DNA of 64,000 bases from Buddleja alternifolia (Eukaryota > Streptophyta > Magnoliopsida > Lamiales > Scrophulariaceae), in NCBI GenBank assembly GCA_019426215.1, contig CM033402.1, forward strand, positions 9,115,246-9,179,245, read 5' to 3'. Of the stretch, positions 48,567-59,554 are shown piece by piece. Positions within the stretch are counted from its first letter, which is position 1; every line of letters begins with the position of its first letter. Below the pieces are notes generated by a model, which was given only the letters and a program-made list of their open reading frames with translations, searched no databases and was not told where the DNA came from. The translations under genes and the position numbers were made by a program.

Positions 48567-49224
48567 CATGTGTACCTCCCCAATTTTCTGTTTCTCTTTG
48601 TCAAAATTTGGTTTGTTGTATGTGATTTGAACTCATAAATATTGGAATTTGTTCGGAAACGTTTCGAATACAATGTAGAAAGTTTGTAAATTTTAAAGAA
48701 CCAGGTCAAAAAATCGTGAAATAAATAATAGAATAAGTTTGTAGTTTGGTGCATATAAGTTTTATTTTTCGGTAAACCATGTTAAGCGATCGTTTCATTT
48801 GCCCCCGATTCAATTGGGGGATCGAATGGATTATAGAACATGAGTTAATTAGTCGATTTATTAGTGAACGAGGAAAAATATTATCTAGACGGTGAATAAA
48901 TTGACCTTGAAACAACAACAATTAATTGCTAGTAATATGCTCGTATTTTATCTTTATTACCTTTTCTCAATAATGAGAAACAATTTGAAAACCTAGCCGA
49001 TCGCTAGAACTAATGGTCTTAGAACCAGAAATAGGCTTTTTATATTTATGATGTTATCAATATTGAAAGTCAATATATGAGACGTTTGATCCATATTACA
49101 ATCAACTACGACAATAATATAATTAGAATTAACTATAATAAATACAATACGTCAAATAAGTAGACTACAAATGCACTTTTATTTTATAGTAATATTAACA
49201 ATTACTATTAAATTTGTCATAATA
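48567..49224. other. 3' flank of dehydratase gene, no other gene seen
   Basis: AT-rich 3' untranslated and intergenic sequence. No further coding unit was recognised. Confidence 0.55.
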
Positions 49225-49229
49225 ATATG

Positions 49230-50118
49230 ATATAAAGAATTATTAATATGTAAATATATAATTACAATTAAGAGTTTTGTTAAAATACTTGAAAAAACTT
49301 AAATTGTGGTTGGAAACTGAAATGTTTCGTGGAAAAGGAAGAAAAATGAGTGTTTTACAGTAAACAACTATCTTTAAAACGGAAGCTTTTTTAGAATTTT
49401 GGTGGAAACGTTTCTTCCTATAATTTGTTTTACTTTTCATGTTATTTTACATATTACAAACACGTTATGGACATTTAATGCAAAAGAAAATGGGGAAAAG
49501 GTGTATGGAGTGTGGACATTACATTTAAATAGTGTCCATAATACCACCATATCAATGTGTGATGTCTTTGCAGATTTGGTATAGTCTATATCCGTTTGGT
49601 ATTTAGCACCGAGTATATTGAAGAATTTCCCTGAAAAATGGCAACATTTTTTATACTTTTGGCATTTATTGTCCATTGCTTGAATCGTGGTTAAATATTT
49701 AGTTGGTAATTATATGTTTTGTTTGGATTTTGACGTATATGAAACATATTTTATTGTTTTGTTTTACATCTGCATAATTATCTATTACTATGAGGAATCA
49801 AAAATGCATGGGACCAACATAAGTTGGCACTATTGGTAAAGACGGGTCATTTCCCCTCAGAAGGTTGTGTGTTCGATTCTCTCTATCGACGTGAATATTG
49901 TGTTGGTGGGCAATCTATAAGTACCTCTGTAAGTGACCTATGGTCCCAGAGGCATGCCTTGACCCTGGTAGGTGACCGGAGCCTACCCTACCTCAACTTT
50001 CAACAGCCAAAGAAAAAAAAAAACAAATGCATGGGCTCACTCTTTTTAACTAATTATAACATTTAACGAATTTGTAGTTGTTGACGCCCATGAAATTTAT
50101 TGGACAAACGAACTTGTG
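49230..50118. repeat. ~890-bp direct repeat, left copy
   Basis: Highly similar to 51248-52134, from GATATAAAGAATTATTAATA to GGACAAACGAACTTGT. It includes a SINE at 49813-50024. No gene inside; the open frames at both copies are conserved only because the DNA is duplicated. Confidence 0.93.
49813..50024 (+). mobile_element. tRNA-derived SINE, plus strand
   Basis: 212 bp between 11-bp duplications AAATGCATGGG (49802-49812 and 50025-50035). A-box-like TTGGCACTATTGGTAAAG, B-box-like GTGTTCGATTCTC and a terminal A-rich tail. It is a different family from the SINE at 31439. Confidence 0.9.
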
Positions 50119-50390
50119 GACTTTTTTAAAAAATAATATACTTATTAATAAAAATTATATAAATAATACACAAATAAAAAAATATCCGAAAATAGCACAC
50201 TACGTCATTACTAATGGCGTACCCACATGGATACGCCATTAGTAATGGCGTAGCCAGAAGTTTTTTTTTTTTAGTGGTCTACCTGGATACGCCATTAGTA
50301 ATGGAGTATCCAGACACAATGAGTAGTTTGTATTTATTATTTTTTTAATTTGTAATATTTCTCCATATTGATATTTATATTATTAACGTG
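50119..50390. repeat. Spacer with ATGGCGTA palindromes
   Basis: TACGCCATTAGTAATGGCGTA (about 50230-50250) is a near-perfect palindrome, and TACGCCATTAGTAATGG recurs near 50288; an inverted form begins at about 50206. Possibly the ends of a small decayed element. No gene. Confidence 0.6.
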
Positions 50391-50948
50391 ATTTTAGCTA
50401 ATTTTGAATACAAAATTGCTTGGTTTCAGACTTCTCCTGATTATGTACGATATATGTGTGGATAGCCATATGTGTCTAGTTTCATGGAAATAAAACAGTT
50501 CATGAATCCGAGCTTTCTACAATGCGTTATGAATTTTCTCGTGAAGACGCGCACAGCTGTCTGCACAGCCGACAGATTTTTAGCTAACTTTGAATACAAA
50601 ACTGCTTTGTTATAGGCGTCTCCTGATTATGTGCGATATATTTGTGGATATAAATATGTGTCTAGTTTCATGGAAAGAAAATGGTTCATGAATCCGAGCT
50701 TTCTACAATGAGTTATGAATTTTCTCGTGAAGACGCGCACAGCTGTCTGCACAGCCGACAGACTTTTAGCTAACTTTGAATACAAAACTGCTTTGTTATA
50801 GACGTCTCCTGATTATGTGCGATATATGTGTGGATAGATCTATGTGTCTAGTTTCATGGAAAGAAAACGGTTCATGAATCCGAACTTTCTACAATGAGTT
50901 ATGAATTTTCTCGTCAAGACGCGCACAACTGTCTGCAGAGCCGAGAAG
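50391..50948. repeat. Tandem array, ~186 bp x 3
   Basis: Units begin ATTTTAGCTAA at about 50391, 50576 and 50762 and share GAATCCGA(G/A)CTTTCTACAATG and GAAGACGCGCACAGCTGTCTGC. It is followed to about 51040 by CTCCCACCGGGCTCTTGC-containing sequence of unknown origin. Confidence 0.9.
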
Positions 50949-51157
50949 CTCCAAAAAGTTAACGGACCTATACTAAGCTCCCACCGGGCTCTTGCTTCTT
51001 GCACATAACCACATAAATGTGATACAACAACGCTAAAAAAATGATGTTTCGTATTTTTCATATTAATTTAATTTCCGTATTAGTTTCGTATTTTTTTAGC
51101 CTTCAAATAAAACAATGATGTTAATTTGTTTTCCTATAGTTAATGTCTATATTATTA
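50949..51157. other. Short intergenic stretch, nothing recognised
   Basis: No coding frame or element end was recognised apart from the tail of the array. Confidence 0.4.
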
Positions 51158-51240
51158 GGAAAAATTGCAATTTTGGTACCGTATGATAAGGCAAGTTCGC
51201 AAATGGTACCACACTTTTCAGTTTTTTCACTTTTGGTACC
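51158..51240 (+). mobile_element. Isolated MULE-type terminus with phased GGTACC array
   Basis: GGAAAAATTGCAATTTT followed by GGTACC at 51175, 51205 and 51235 (exactly 30 bp apart). The first 17 nt match the MULE terminus at 36130 at 13 positions and the first GGTACC sits at the same distance from the end. The sequence switches to the 890-bp direct repeat at about 51245, so the rest of this element is lost. Confidence 0.7.
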
Positions 51241-51247
51241 AAAAATG

Positions 51248-52134
51248 ATATAAAGAATTATTAATATGTAAATATATAATTACAATTAAGAGTTTTGTTA
51301 AAATACTTGAAAAAACTTAAATTGTGGTTGGAAACTGAAATGTTCCGTGGAAAATGAAGAAAAATGAGTGTTTCACAGTAAACAACTATCTTTAAAATGG
51401 AAGCTTTTTTAGAATTTCGGTGGAAACGTTTCTTCCTATAATTTGTTTTACTTTTCATGTTATTTTACATATTACAAACACGTTATGGACATTTAATGCA
51501 AAAGAAAATGGGGAAAAGGTATATGGAGTGTGGACATTACATTTAAATAGTGTCCATAATACCACCATATCAATGTGTGATGTCTTTGCAGATTTGGTAT
51601 AGTCTATATCCGTTCGGTATTTAGCACCGAGTATATTGAAGAATTCCCTAAAAAATGGCAACATTTTTTATACTTTTGGCATTTATTGTCCATTGCTTGA
51701 ATTGTGGTTAAATATTTAGTCGGTATGTTATATGTTTTGTTTGGATTTTGACGTATATGAAACATATTTTATTGTTTTGTTTTACATCTGCATAATTATC
51801 TATTACCATGAGGAATCAAAAATGAATGGACCAACACAAGTTGACTCCATTGGTAAGGACGGGTCATTTCTCCTCATAAGGTTGTGTGTTCGATTCCCTC
51901 TGTCGACGTAAGGGCTGTGTTGGTGGGCAATCTGTAAGTACCTCTGTAAGTGATCTATGATCCCGGAGGCATGCCTTGACCCTGGTAAGTGACCGGAGCC
52001 TACCCTACCTCAACTTTCAACAACCAAAGAAAAAAAAAACAAATGCATGGGCTCACTCTTTTTAACCAATTATAACATTTAAGGAATTTGTAGTTGTTGA
52101 TGCCCATGAAATTTATTGGACAAACGAACTTGTA
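51248..52134. repeat. ~890-bp direct repeat, right copy
   Basis: Copy of 49230-50118, separated from it by about 1.1 kb. Both copies carry the SINE at the same place, so duplication followed SINE insertion. Left boundary abuts the MULE-type terminus. Confidence 0.93.
51830..52040 (+). mobile_element. SINE, duplicated copy
   Basis: The same insertion as 49813-50024, carried by the segmental duplication. The left target duplicate is changed to AAATGAATGG, while the right (AAATGCATGGG, 52041-52051) is intact. Confidence 0.88.
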
Positions 52135-52415
52135 GTAGTTAATGCTCTTGAAATTTATTGGATAAATGACAATGCAGGTAATATTTATGTGTGTTTACAT
52201 TCCACGATACAATTAATATAATTCAATTGTCATATAATTAGTTTGTAAGTCGTCACTTGTTCGCAATATATATGCATATTAATGTAGTTTAATTATATAT
52301 ACAAAATTAAACATATAAATATATGATAAAGCTTATATATTCAGATTCTCTAAATATCGATACATGTAAAATATGGTAATAAGATTTTAAATGTATACGT
52401 ATTATAACATATATG

Positions 52416-52622
52416 CAGAGAAGGAGCCAGGATTCAGAGGTCAGGGGAGCGAATATAAAAATTTGAGAAAACCTTAATATTTTTAAATTTTTGAAAGGGT
52501 GAAATGTCAACAATAAAAAATTTATAAGGGACAACATGTGAAGAAATAAAATTTTGTATGAGAAATTTTTTTTAAAAAATTGAGGGGACAGTGGCCCCCA
52601 CTAGCCCCTCCCACCGTCTCTG
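52416..52622. mobile_element. hAT-type MITE with 8-bp target duplication
   Basis: 207 bp, ends CAGAGAAGGAGCC and, inverted, CAGAGACGGTGGG, with CATATATG duplicated at 52408-52415 and 52623-52630. The ends resemble CAGGGGCGGAGCC-type plant hAT MITEs. No coding capacity. Confidence 0.88.
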
Positions 52623-54737
52623 CATATATGCATATATATAATCATTCACACAAATAAAATACATTTTGTAAAAATGTTTTAAACTTGTACATATGTAAAA
52701 TCTCAATTTTGCTATTTATAAAAAGTAACTTCTTTCTTATCAAAAACTTTTTTTTTTTTTTGGTATGTAATAAAAATTACCTTCGCATACGTGCAATTAA
52801 TTGTTCATCATGGTCGGACATGATTGAATGTTCCAATCGTTGTCAGAATAAGTTATTCATAGCCCACTATCACTTTAGATTTTCTAGTCAATTATTATTT
52901 GTCTTTGTATTTCATTTTGTAATTGAATGTCAAATAGATTCGAGTCACATCCAAGTGCATATAATAAAATATTGTATACACTTGACGTATATACATAATT
53001 TGGAATATAATAGATATTAATATCAACTTATAGTATAAGTCATGTACTCTATTTGTCTCATAAAGAATGTTTTGTTTGATTTTTGTTAGCAATTAACAAA
53101 ATTCAATTTTATTTCACTTTCTTCCAAAAATACTGTTTTTTAATAAATGAATAGGTATGGCAATTATTATTGGATTCAGAAGAGAATAAATAAATTTACC
53201 TCTTTTTTTGCTAAGGAATAAATTTACCTTGCTAATGAATAAATGTATTAGGACAAATAAAAATATAACCACAATGCTTTTAAGATATTAATAATAACTA
53301 TGTTATAACAAAGATTTTCAACTCAAAAATCTCTTAAGATTTAACAAAAGATTAATTACAATATTATAACTTATTTCTTATGAGGTTATAAGAATCTACC
53401 ATCTAATTTTGAACAAGTGTTCGTAATAATTTAAAGTTGTAACTCGTAAATTTAGAATATGCAACCATCAAACGAACTTGTATGTTTATTAATCTTTGAG
53501 CAAGTGTTCAATCAATAGATTTAGAGGCAATTCTTGTATGCAACGAGTTTCCATATCAGAAGCTTGATCAGAGTAGACTATAATGAGTATTGCAACCGAA
53601 AAATATACAAATTCTCTATTTCAAAATAGTGTTTTATTTTCTATTCTATTTATTGATATGTACGTCGTATAAAATTTTCATCACTTAAATATTTAATTTT
53701 TTTTTATACAAATAGCATACATATAAATAAATAGTATATGAGATTGCTTCTCTCGTCGTCCTTTTTCCTTTCCTCACCAAATCCTCTTTCTTTAATTTAA
53801 AACAAAAAAGTAAATAGTACTACAAGTCCTTTCTTTGTGTGGTAGGTGACGAAGGTGGGTTTGATGGTGGCCGGAAAGCTATCATCTTATGTAATAAGTG
53901 ACCACTTGCTTACGTACATTAGCTTAAGCCAATTTTATTATTCTTATTATATGCACATGTGTGATAAAATTAAGACGTGGATAAATAATTTTTAAATTTT
54001 CTTTTCACATCAGGATTTTTTTTTCTTTTTTAAGAATCTAATCATTTATGTATACTAGTCATTAAATGTACACTCTATAGGTATGCAAAAATATATAAAT
54101 TGATTTGGAGTTTTTTTGAACAAAATTTGATCAACTTTAAATAAAAGATGAGAGAAGAGAATACAAATAAAATAGATTAAAAATAGAATTAATGAATTAA
54201 AAATAATAATAGAGAGCTCGGTAAAGTGAGAAACCATAAATAATATTCCACTACACTTGGTATCATGAACCATATTATTATTATTTTGTTATCTCATCAA
54301 AACAAATGAGGTGACACTATAACAACTCATGGTGCATGAATATCTAATTCACAGAAAAATTATTCAAACAATTTCTGTCAACATTTGTTTAATTATATAC
54401 CGTATATATACTTATCATACACTTATGTGCTCTTCGCAGAAAGTTTTATATGACTGTTTCACGCTTTCTAATAATAAATTAAGAAGTAGAAGGATTAATT
54501 ATACTACAGTCGTTTACAATCTTTGTTCTTCTGTCTCCTCAAATAAAATATATATATATAAGTTCTATTTTCAAGAAAATTGAGGAAGAAGTAATTAAGA
54601 TATGTCTGCCAATTTGCTGGGGGGGAAAATTCTGGTTGTTGGTGACTATTTACTTTTTAATTTGCTTAAATTAAAGAGGTTATAAAAAAATGCTGAAGAG
54701 GTAATTTAATAATAACTAAATAAAAAGAATATCATAA
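52623..54737. other. AT-rich intergenic, no gene seen
   Basis: No frame above background, no recognisable domain, and no RNA gene before the tRNA at 54738. Confidence 0.6.
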
Positions 54738-54745
54738 TGTTGAGA

Positions 54746-54778
<33 letters not shown>

Positions 54779-54818
54779 ACCTTAATCTGGCGCCTTAGAC
54801 CAACTCGGCCATCTCAAC
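54738..54818 (-). tRNA. tRNA-Leu (anticodon AAG)
   Basis: 81 nt on the minus strand. Acceptor stem GTTGAGA pairs with TCTCAAC with A73. The D arm contains GGCCGAGTTGGTCTAAGGC (A box), the anticodon arm is CCAGA-TTAAGGT-TCTGG giving AAG, the long type II variable arm contains CCGAAAGGG, and the T arm contains GGGTTCAAATCCC (B box). A run of five T (plus-strand AAAAA at about 54722-54726) follows as a Pol III terminator. It reads CUU (and CUC after A34 modification) codons. No intron. Confidence 0.97.
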
Positions 54819-55433
54819 ATTAGTTATTTTAGAATTGGAAATGTTTTAATTATAGTTTCAGAAGTCGTGTTTATTGACATTTTCAAAAACAAGTTAGGAC
54901 ATGCTAATTTTTTTTCGATAATATAAACTCCTTAACGTCTTATCTTGAAAACTTGTAAGATTTCATTTTAAAAAAATTATCAAAAACTTTATGACATCTC
55001 ATAAACACTCATGCATTTTCTCAAGCGCCTTAAGAAATTTATAATTTCATTCAGACACCCTCTAAATTCCACCAAAAGGGCGAGTCTTTCTCTATCTCTA
55101 TGTTTATCTTTTTGATGATTAATTGTCTCTGTTAGTCTTTCTGTAGTTATATAATCGGTTTTGTCTTTTTAATAATTAATGTCGTTTTTAATAATCATTA
55201 TATTCATAATATGGTGATATATATTACCAATTCACTGAACAAAAGAAAAGGAAAAAAGTACTTTCAATTAATTGCATTTCCACTTCACCCCCAAATTTCT
55301 ACTATTTCACAATGTCTTTCTAGAGAACATAATTCCCCTTCTCTGTAGTTGTATTTTGGCAAAAATAGATCAATCAACTAAATTCATACATTTTCTACCT
55401 TCCATCCCCTTTCCAACATTAAATATCCACAAA
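54819..55433. other. Intergenic and 3' flank of PPR gene, no gene seen
   Basis: AT-rich. The short plus-strand frame at 55272-55460 has no features and overlaps the PPR 3' end. Confidence 0.55.
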
Positions 55434-57284
55434 TCAAGACAACTTGAAAGTTTCTTGTAGCCATCTCACTTGCACTTGAAGCCCTGCATCTCTCAAAGCA
55501 CTCATAGCTGACCTATAAAACCTTGCATCCAATATAGTCCCTTCCCTTTTCATATCCCCCAAAAGCTCAACAAGTTCATCAACTCTATTCATTTTCGACA
55601 AAACCGCCACCATAATCCCCGCCATCGCCTTATCCATCTTCCCGCCCGACAATTTAAACTCCTCATAATATTTCATACACATCTCAAACTCTCTAGCCCT
55701 ATTATAAGCACTAATGACCGTCGTGTAGCTAACCCTATCCGGCACAATTTTCCTCCTCTTCATCTCTTTCCATGTCTTCTCAACCAACCTCAAGTTTAAC
55801 GCCCGCCCATTCATATCCAGTAAAGAGTTATAAATCCACACATTTGGCTCACAACCTCTCTCCTTCATCTTAGCAAGCAATTTTATTGCATCTCTTGTTC
55901 TACCCATTTTGCCATAGGCTGCCACCATTGTCGAATAGGCGACGACACATTTCTTAAACCCCCGTTCCTCCATTTGTGAAAAGACCATTTCGGCCTTAGG
56001 GTATTGCCCGAGTTTGAAATACATGTTTAGAATTGAAGCATAGGTCACTTGCCCTGGCTCACACCCTTGTGACACCAAATCTTCATACACTTGTACTGCA
56101 TCTGCGATTCCACGTTTCTTGGAAAACCCGTTTATAATAGCGCAAAATATGCAATCCGAAACTCTTATTTTCACGCGTTTCATAATTGAAACTACATGGA
56201 GAGTTTTCTCCATTACCCCTTCTTCGATATACCTCAAAACGAGCTTCAAAAACAGAGCCGGATCTCTCAACATTCTCTTACTCTCTGCCTCTTGTAAAAG
56301 CTCTTCGGCTATTTGGATTTCGCCACAACTTGCAAAAGAACTTATCAAGGATGAGTAAATCAAATGGTTTTCGTTTATTCCTTTCTTCGACATATCTCTG
56401 AAGAACTCAAGAGCTTCAAATGGCCTTCCCAATTTCCCCAAGGACTCACATAGAATCCAATATATCTGAGAGTGGAAATCAGACGGCCCAAATTCGATCA
56501 TTTTGCTATCTTCGAATTCCTTAAAGATTGAAATCGCTTTCTCGTGGCGTCCCATTTTCAGATAAGCTTCCATTACGCGCGAATAACAAGCAGAATCCAA
56601 ACCAACACCAGCAGATTTCATTCTTTCATATAAAACAACAGAACTGCTATACATATGCAACTGATTGTATCCTTTCATCGCGAAATCGAAACCCGAAACA
56701 GCAGTCTCCACATCAAAATCCATGAAAATCTCCAACAAATTATCAACAATTCTCAATTTCCTAGCTTTAATACATGCGCTAATTAATCTACAACAAGTAG
56801 GTCTATCCGGCAAAACTCGGAAAAATGTAAGATCTTCACAGAACGAAAATAACGAGCTCCAATTCTTCAATCGGATTAAGTACCTGATTACGAGCTTTAA
56901 CGTGTACTTTTGAGGTTTGAAATCGTGTTTCTCTTTCGCCTTCTGGTAGTAATCGTAGGCTAGGGTTTCAGTTTGGGAATCCTTGAATAAATTGCAAATT
57001 AGAGCATTTAATTGCTTACAATCGTCGGGTAAATGATCTGAGGGCTGTAAAGCGTTGAGATTGAGAGAGATATCGATCAATGCGGCGTCGTTTTCGAGAA
57101 TTTGAGATGAACAGGTGGCGGATGAATCTGCTCTTAGAGATGGCGAATTTAGATTGAAGAAGAGGAATGAGATGAATGGGGAGGGGATGATTTTGGTTTT
57201 GTTTCTGTGGATTGTTGTTTTTCTTGTTTTGGAGGAGGTGATTGAAGATGCTAGTGACCAGTCTATTGAATTTGCGACCGCCAT
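55434..57284 (-). CDS. P-class pentatricopeptide repeat protein, organelle-targeted
   Basis: 616 aa, single exon, intact frame. P-class PPR proteins bind specific organelle RNAs and guide their stability, splicing, end processing or translation. Residues 1 to about 55 are Ser/Thr/Lys-rich with few acids, fitting a plastid or mitochondrial presequence. Repeats of 35 residues are clearest at 411-445 (VTYASILNMYFKLGQYPKAE..), 446-480 (VAYSTMVAAYGKMGRTRDAI..), 481-515 (WIYNSLLDMNG..) and 516-550 (VSYTTVISAYNRA..); weaker ones occur at about 196-230, 231-265, 307-341 and 377-410. There is no E, DYW or SMR domain at the C-terminus (..VRWLQETFKLS). It resembles the Arabidopsis At5g13770-type chloroplast PPR by memory of layout, which is uncertain. 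The start at 57284 is the first Met after upstream AT-rich sequence and gives a plausible presequence. RNA target unknown. Confidence 0.93.
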   Translation of the reverse strand: MAVANSIDWSLASSITSSKTRKTTIHRNKTKIIPSPFISFLFFNLNSPSLRADSSATCSSQILENDAALIDISLNLNALQPSDHLPDDCKQLNALICNLFKDSQTETLAYDYYQKAKEKHDFKPQKYTLKLVIRYLIRLKNWSSLFSFCEDLTFFRVLPDRPTCCRLISACIKARKLRIVDNLLEIFMDFDVETAVSGFDFAMKGYNQLHMYSSSVVLYERMKSAGVGLDSACYSRVMEAYLKMGRHEKAISIFKEFEDSKMIEFGPSDFHSQIYWILCESLGKLGRPFEALEFFRDMSKKGINENHLIYSSLISSFASCGEIQIAEELLQEAESKRMLRDPALFLKLVLRYIEEGVMEKTLHVVSIMKRVKIRVSDCIFCAIINGFSKKRGIADAVQVYEDLVSQGCEPGQVTYASILNMYFKLGQYPKAEMVFSQMEERGFKKCVVAYSTMVAAYGKMGRTRDAIKLLAKMKERGCEPNVWIYNSLLDMNGRALNLRLVEKTWKEMKRRKIVPDRVSYTTVISAYNRAREFEMCMKYYEEFKLSGGKMDKAMAGIMVAVLSKMNRVDELVELLGDMKREGTILDARFYRSAMSALRDAGLQVQVRWLQETFKLS

Positions 57285-59259
57285 TGAAGAAGCTTTGAAA
57301 CAGTGAAGAAGAAGAAGAGGAGAAGGGATTTATGTATGTATGGCTGGTTTATCAATCACCATATCTTATCGAGATTGTTATTGGCCATGCAGCTTGTGGC
57401 TTGTGGACCACTAGTTAACTGACACGTGGAGTGTTATGAACATTTGAGTTGAATTACAAAAAAATTCTAGCCCCGACTCGGCCAAATCTATGTTTATTTT
57501 ATAAAATAACTTATTAATTATACAATAAGTATAACACTCTCTCTTTGTAAATAAACTCGAGTGTGATCAAATTGAGTCAGAGTTAGAATTTTCCAATTAC
57601 AGAAGTTTTTTTGTTTATTTACTCTTTTTATAGGGAGAATTAGGAACGTCAATTCTTTTCCCAAACGAAAGGATTATTTTAACCCCGATTTTAATTATGT
57701 GTGATACAGACTTGTGAGACTTTAAATAAGGAAGGAAAAAGTTACAACTTTTGATAGTCTGGTATTAAACTCAAGACATTCGACATGAAAGTGAAAGCTG
57801 ATACAAAATGTCAACTCTTTTAGAAGGGAAATTCTAGAACATGATTGTTATTATTACATGACTTGCCTTCTAAATTTGTCATTGTTATTGGTTGGTGTTA
57901 CATCAATTACATAGCAAGCGCAATTGACTTGCATTGTAAATAGTTTCGGTTTGATCAAATCCAATTCGAACTAAAAGTTTCTTATGTTTTTGTTTGTTGG
58001 AACGAGACAGATAATCTTCTATTTGCATTTTCCGGAATCCAAAGTCTCTGACATCGATCCTATCAATCTTTACTTTTCTCTAATCAGTGGCCATAGCTCT
58101 ACTCGACAAAATCTCTCAAAGCTAAACTAAGCTCTCGTGTTTACCCTCTGATCTAGCTCTAAGACGTCTCCAAAAACTGAAACCTAGGCTCTTATCTGAT
58201 ACTAGTTGTTGGGAATCAAGACTCCCAGTGGTGAAAACAATGAGAAGAATAAGAACAAAGGGAAACCTAAAGCAAAGAAGGAAGACAAGAATTTTTTAGG
58301 TGAAAACTCAATCAAGGAAAAAAAAACCCACCACCAACTAGATATAATATTTAACTCTTCAAAGTGATTCAAGTTTACAATGTTTAGGTTGAATTATTTA
58401 TGATAGTAGATCACTTCTAAACCCTAACTAGGAAATAAAGTCATTATACAAAGGTAAGAGATTTAAGCGCAAAATGAAACAAAAAAGGAGTCCAAAAAAT
58501 GCCAAATCCGAAACCTGTTCTATTTCTAGCTGCCGAACACTGCGGCATTCCCTATAATTCAAAAAGAAACCCCTGTGTTACAAACTTTTTGCTAAAAACC
58601 CTCTAGGATCATGACAAATAAGAACATTATTTTACCAAATAAGAAACCCCTGTGTTATAATCCGAAACCTGTTCTATTTTACCTTTTATATTATTTGAAA
58701 AGTGTATAAATGACAAATAAGCATGTCAACAAAGGTGAAAAACATAAAAAAAAAACGCTCACTTTTTAACAAAATTTACCTTTTTGCAGATTTTTTTAAG
58801 AACATAGGGGGCAATTTCGTGATCCCAGGGACTTTTTTTAGCAAAAAAGTTACAACACATGACTTTTGTTTGTATGGCATTTAACCCCTAAATTTGCCCC
58901 GACCTCGAACGCCGCAACATTCCTTCCTTTGTCGCGATGCTTCAGCAATTCGCCATCCGACGCGGCCATGTATCCACTCGATTCAATTCGCTTTAGCAAT
59001 TTTGATTTTAGAGAGAAACATATACGGATCACGGACTAAATTATTCCGTACTTGTAATGGATTTACATTCTTTAATTTAAATAGAAGATAATACAAACCC
59101 TACTAATTTTTTCCAAACAGAAAAGAAGATATGTCAAATCTTCCAAGGGATAAAATGCTGAAGTAGTGAAAAAGAAAATCTGTATTATTAAGTAAAACAA
59201 CAACAAGATTAAGGGATATACATTTTTTTATTTTTTTATTTTTATGAATATGCGAAAGC
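57285..59259. other. Intergenic upstream of PPR gene
   Basis: The PPR promoter should lie in the first few hundred bases; a (GAA)n-type patch is in the leader at 57301-57325. 58880-59000 is more GC-rich with a short minus-strand frame (MIRICFSLKSK..), without motifs. TAGTTGTTGGGAATCAAGAC near 58204 could be an LTR relic. No other gene supported. Confidence 0.5.
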
Positions 59260-59554
59260 GATGTAATAAATTCATGACAAGCAAGTGAAACATCAAAGTT
59301 CAAACATGTTACACAATACCGGAGTAAAGCTCACATGGAAGATTCTCCTGAATGTGGATAAAATCAATCCCATGTTTACAAGTGACAAATAAACTTGGAA
59401 ATTTGAAAGAAGAGTAAACGCAAGAAAAAACTCAAGAGAAATGATGTTTGTCTCTGCTTCACATTTTAACATGAAACGCACGGGCCGTTTGGAATCACAC
59501 TTGGAATTTGGTGTTGAAAAATTTCAAAAGTTAAACTTAAACATACACTACTAT

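Noticed and set aside
49399..49676. Frames conserved between 49.4-49.7 and 51.4-51.7 kb
   Set aside because: Identical because the DNA is a recent direct duplication; no codon-level sign of selection can be seen.
58850..59091. Short frames near 58.9 kb as a gene
   Set aside because: Sixty-odd residues, no motif, both strands open, and composition alone explains them.
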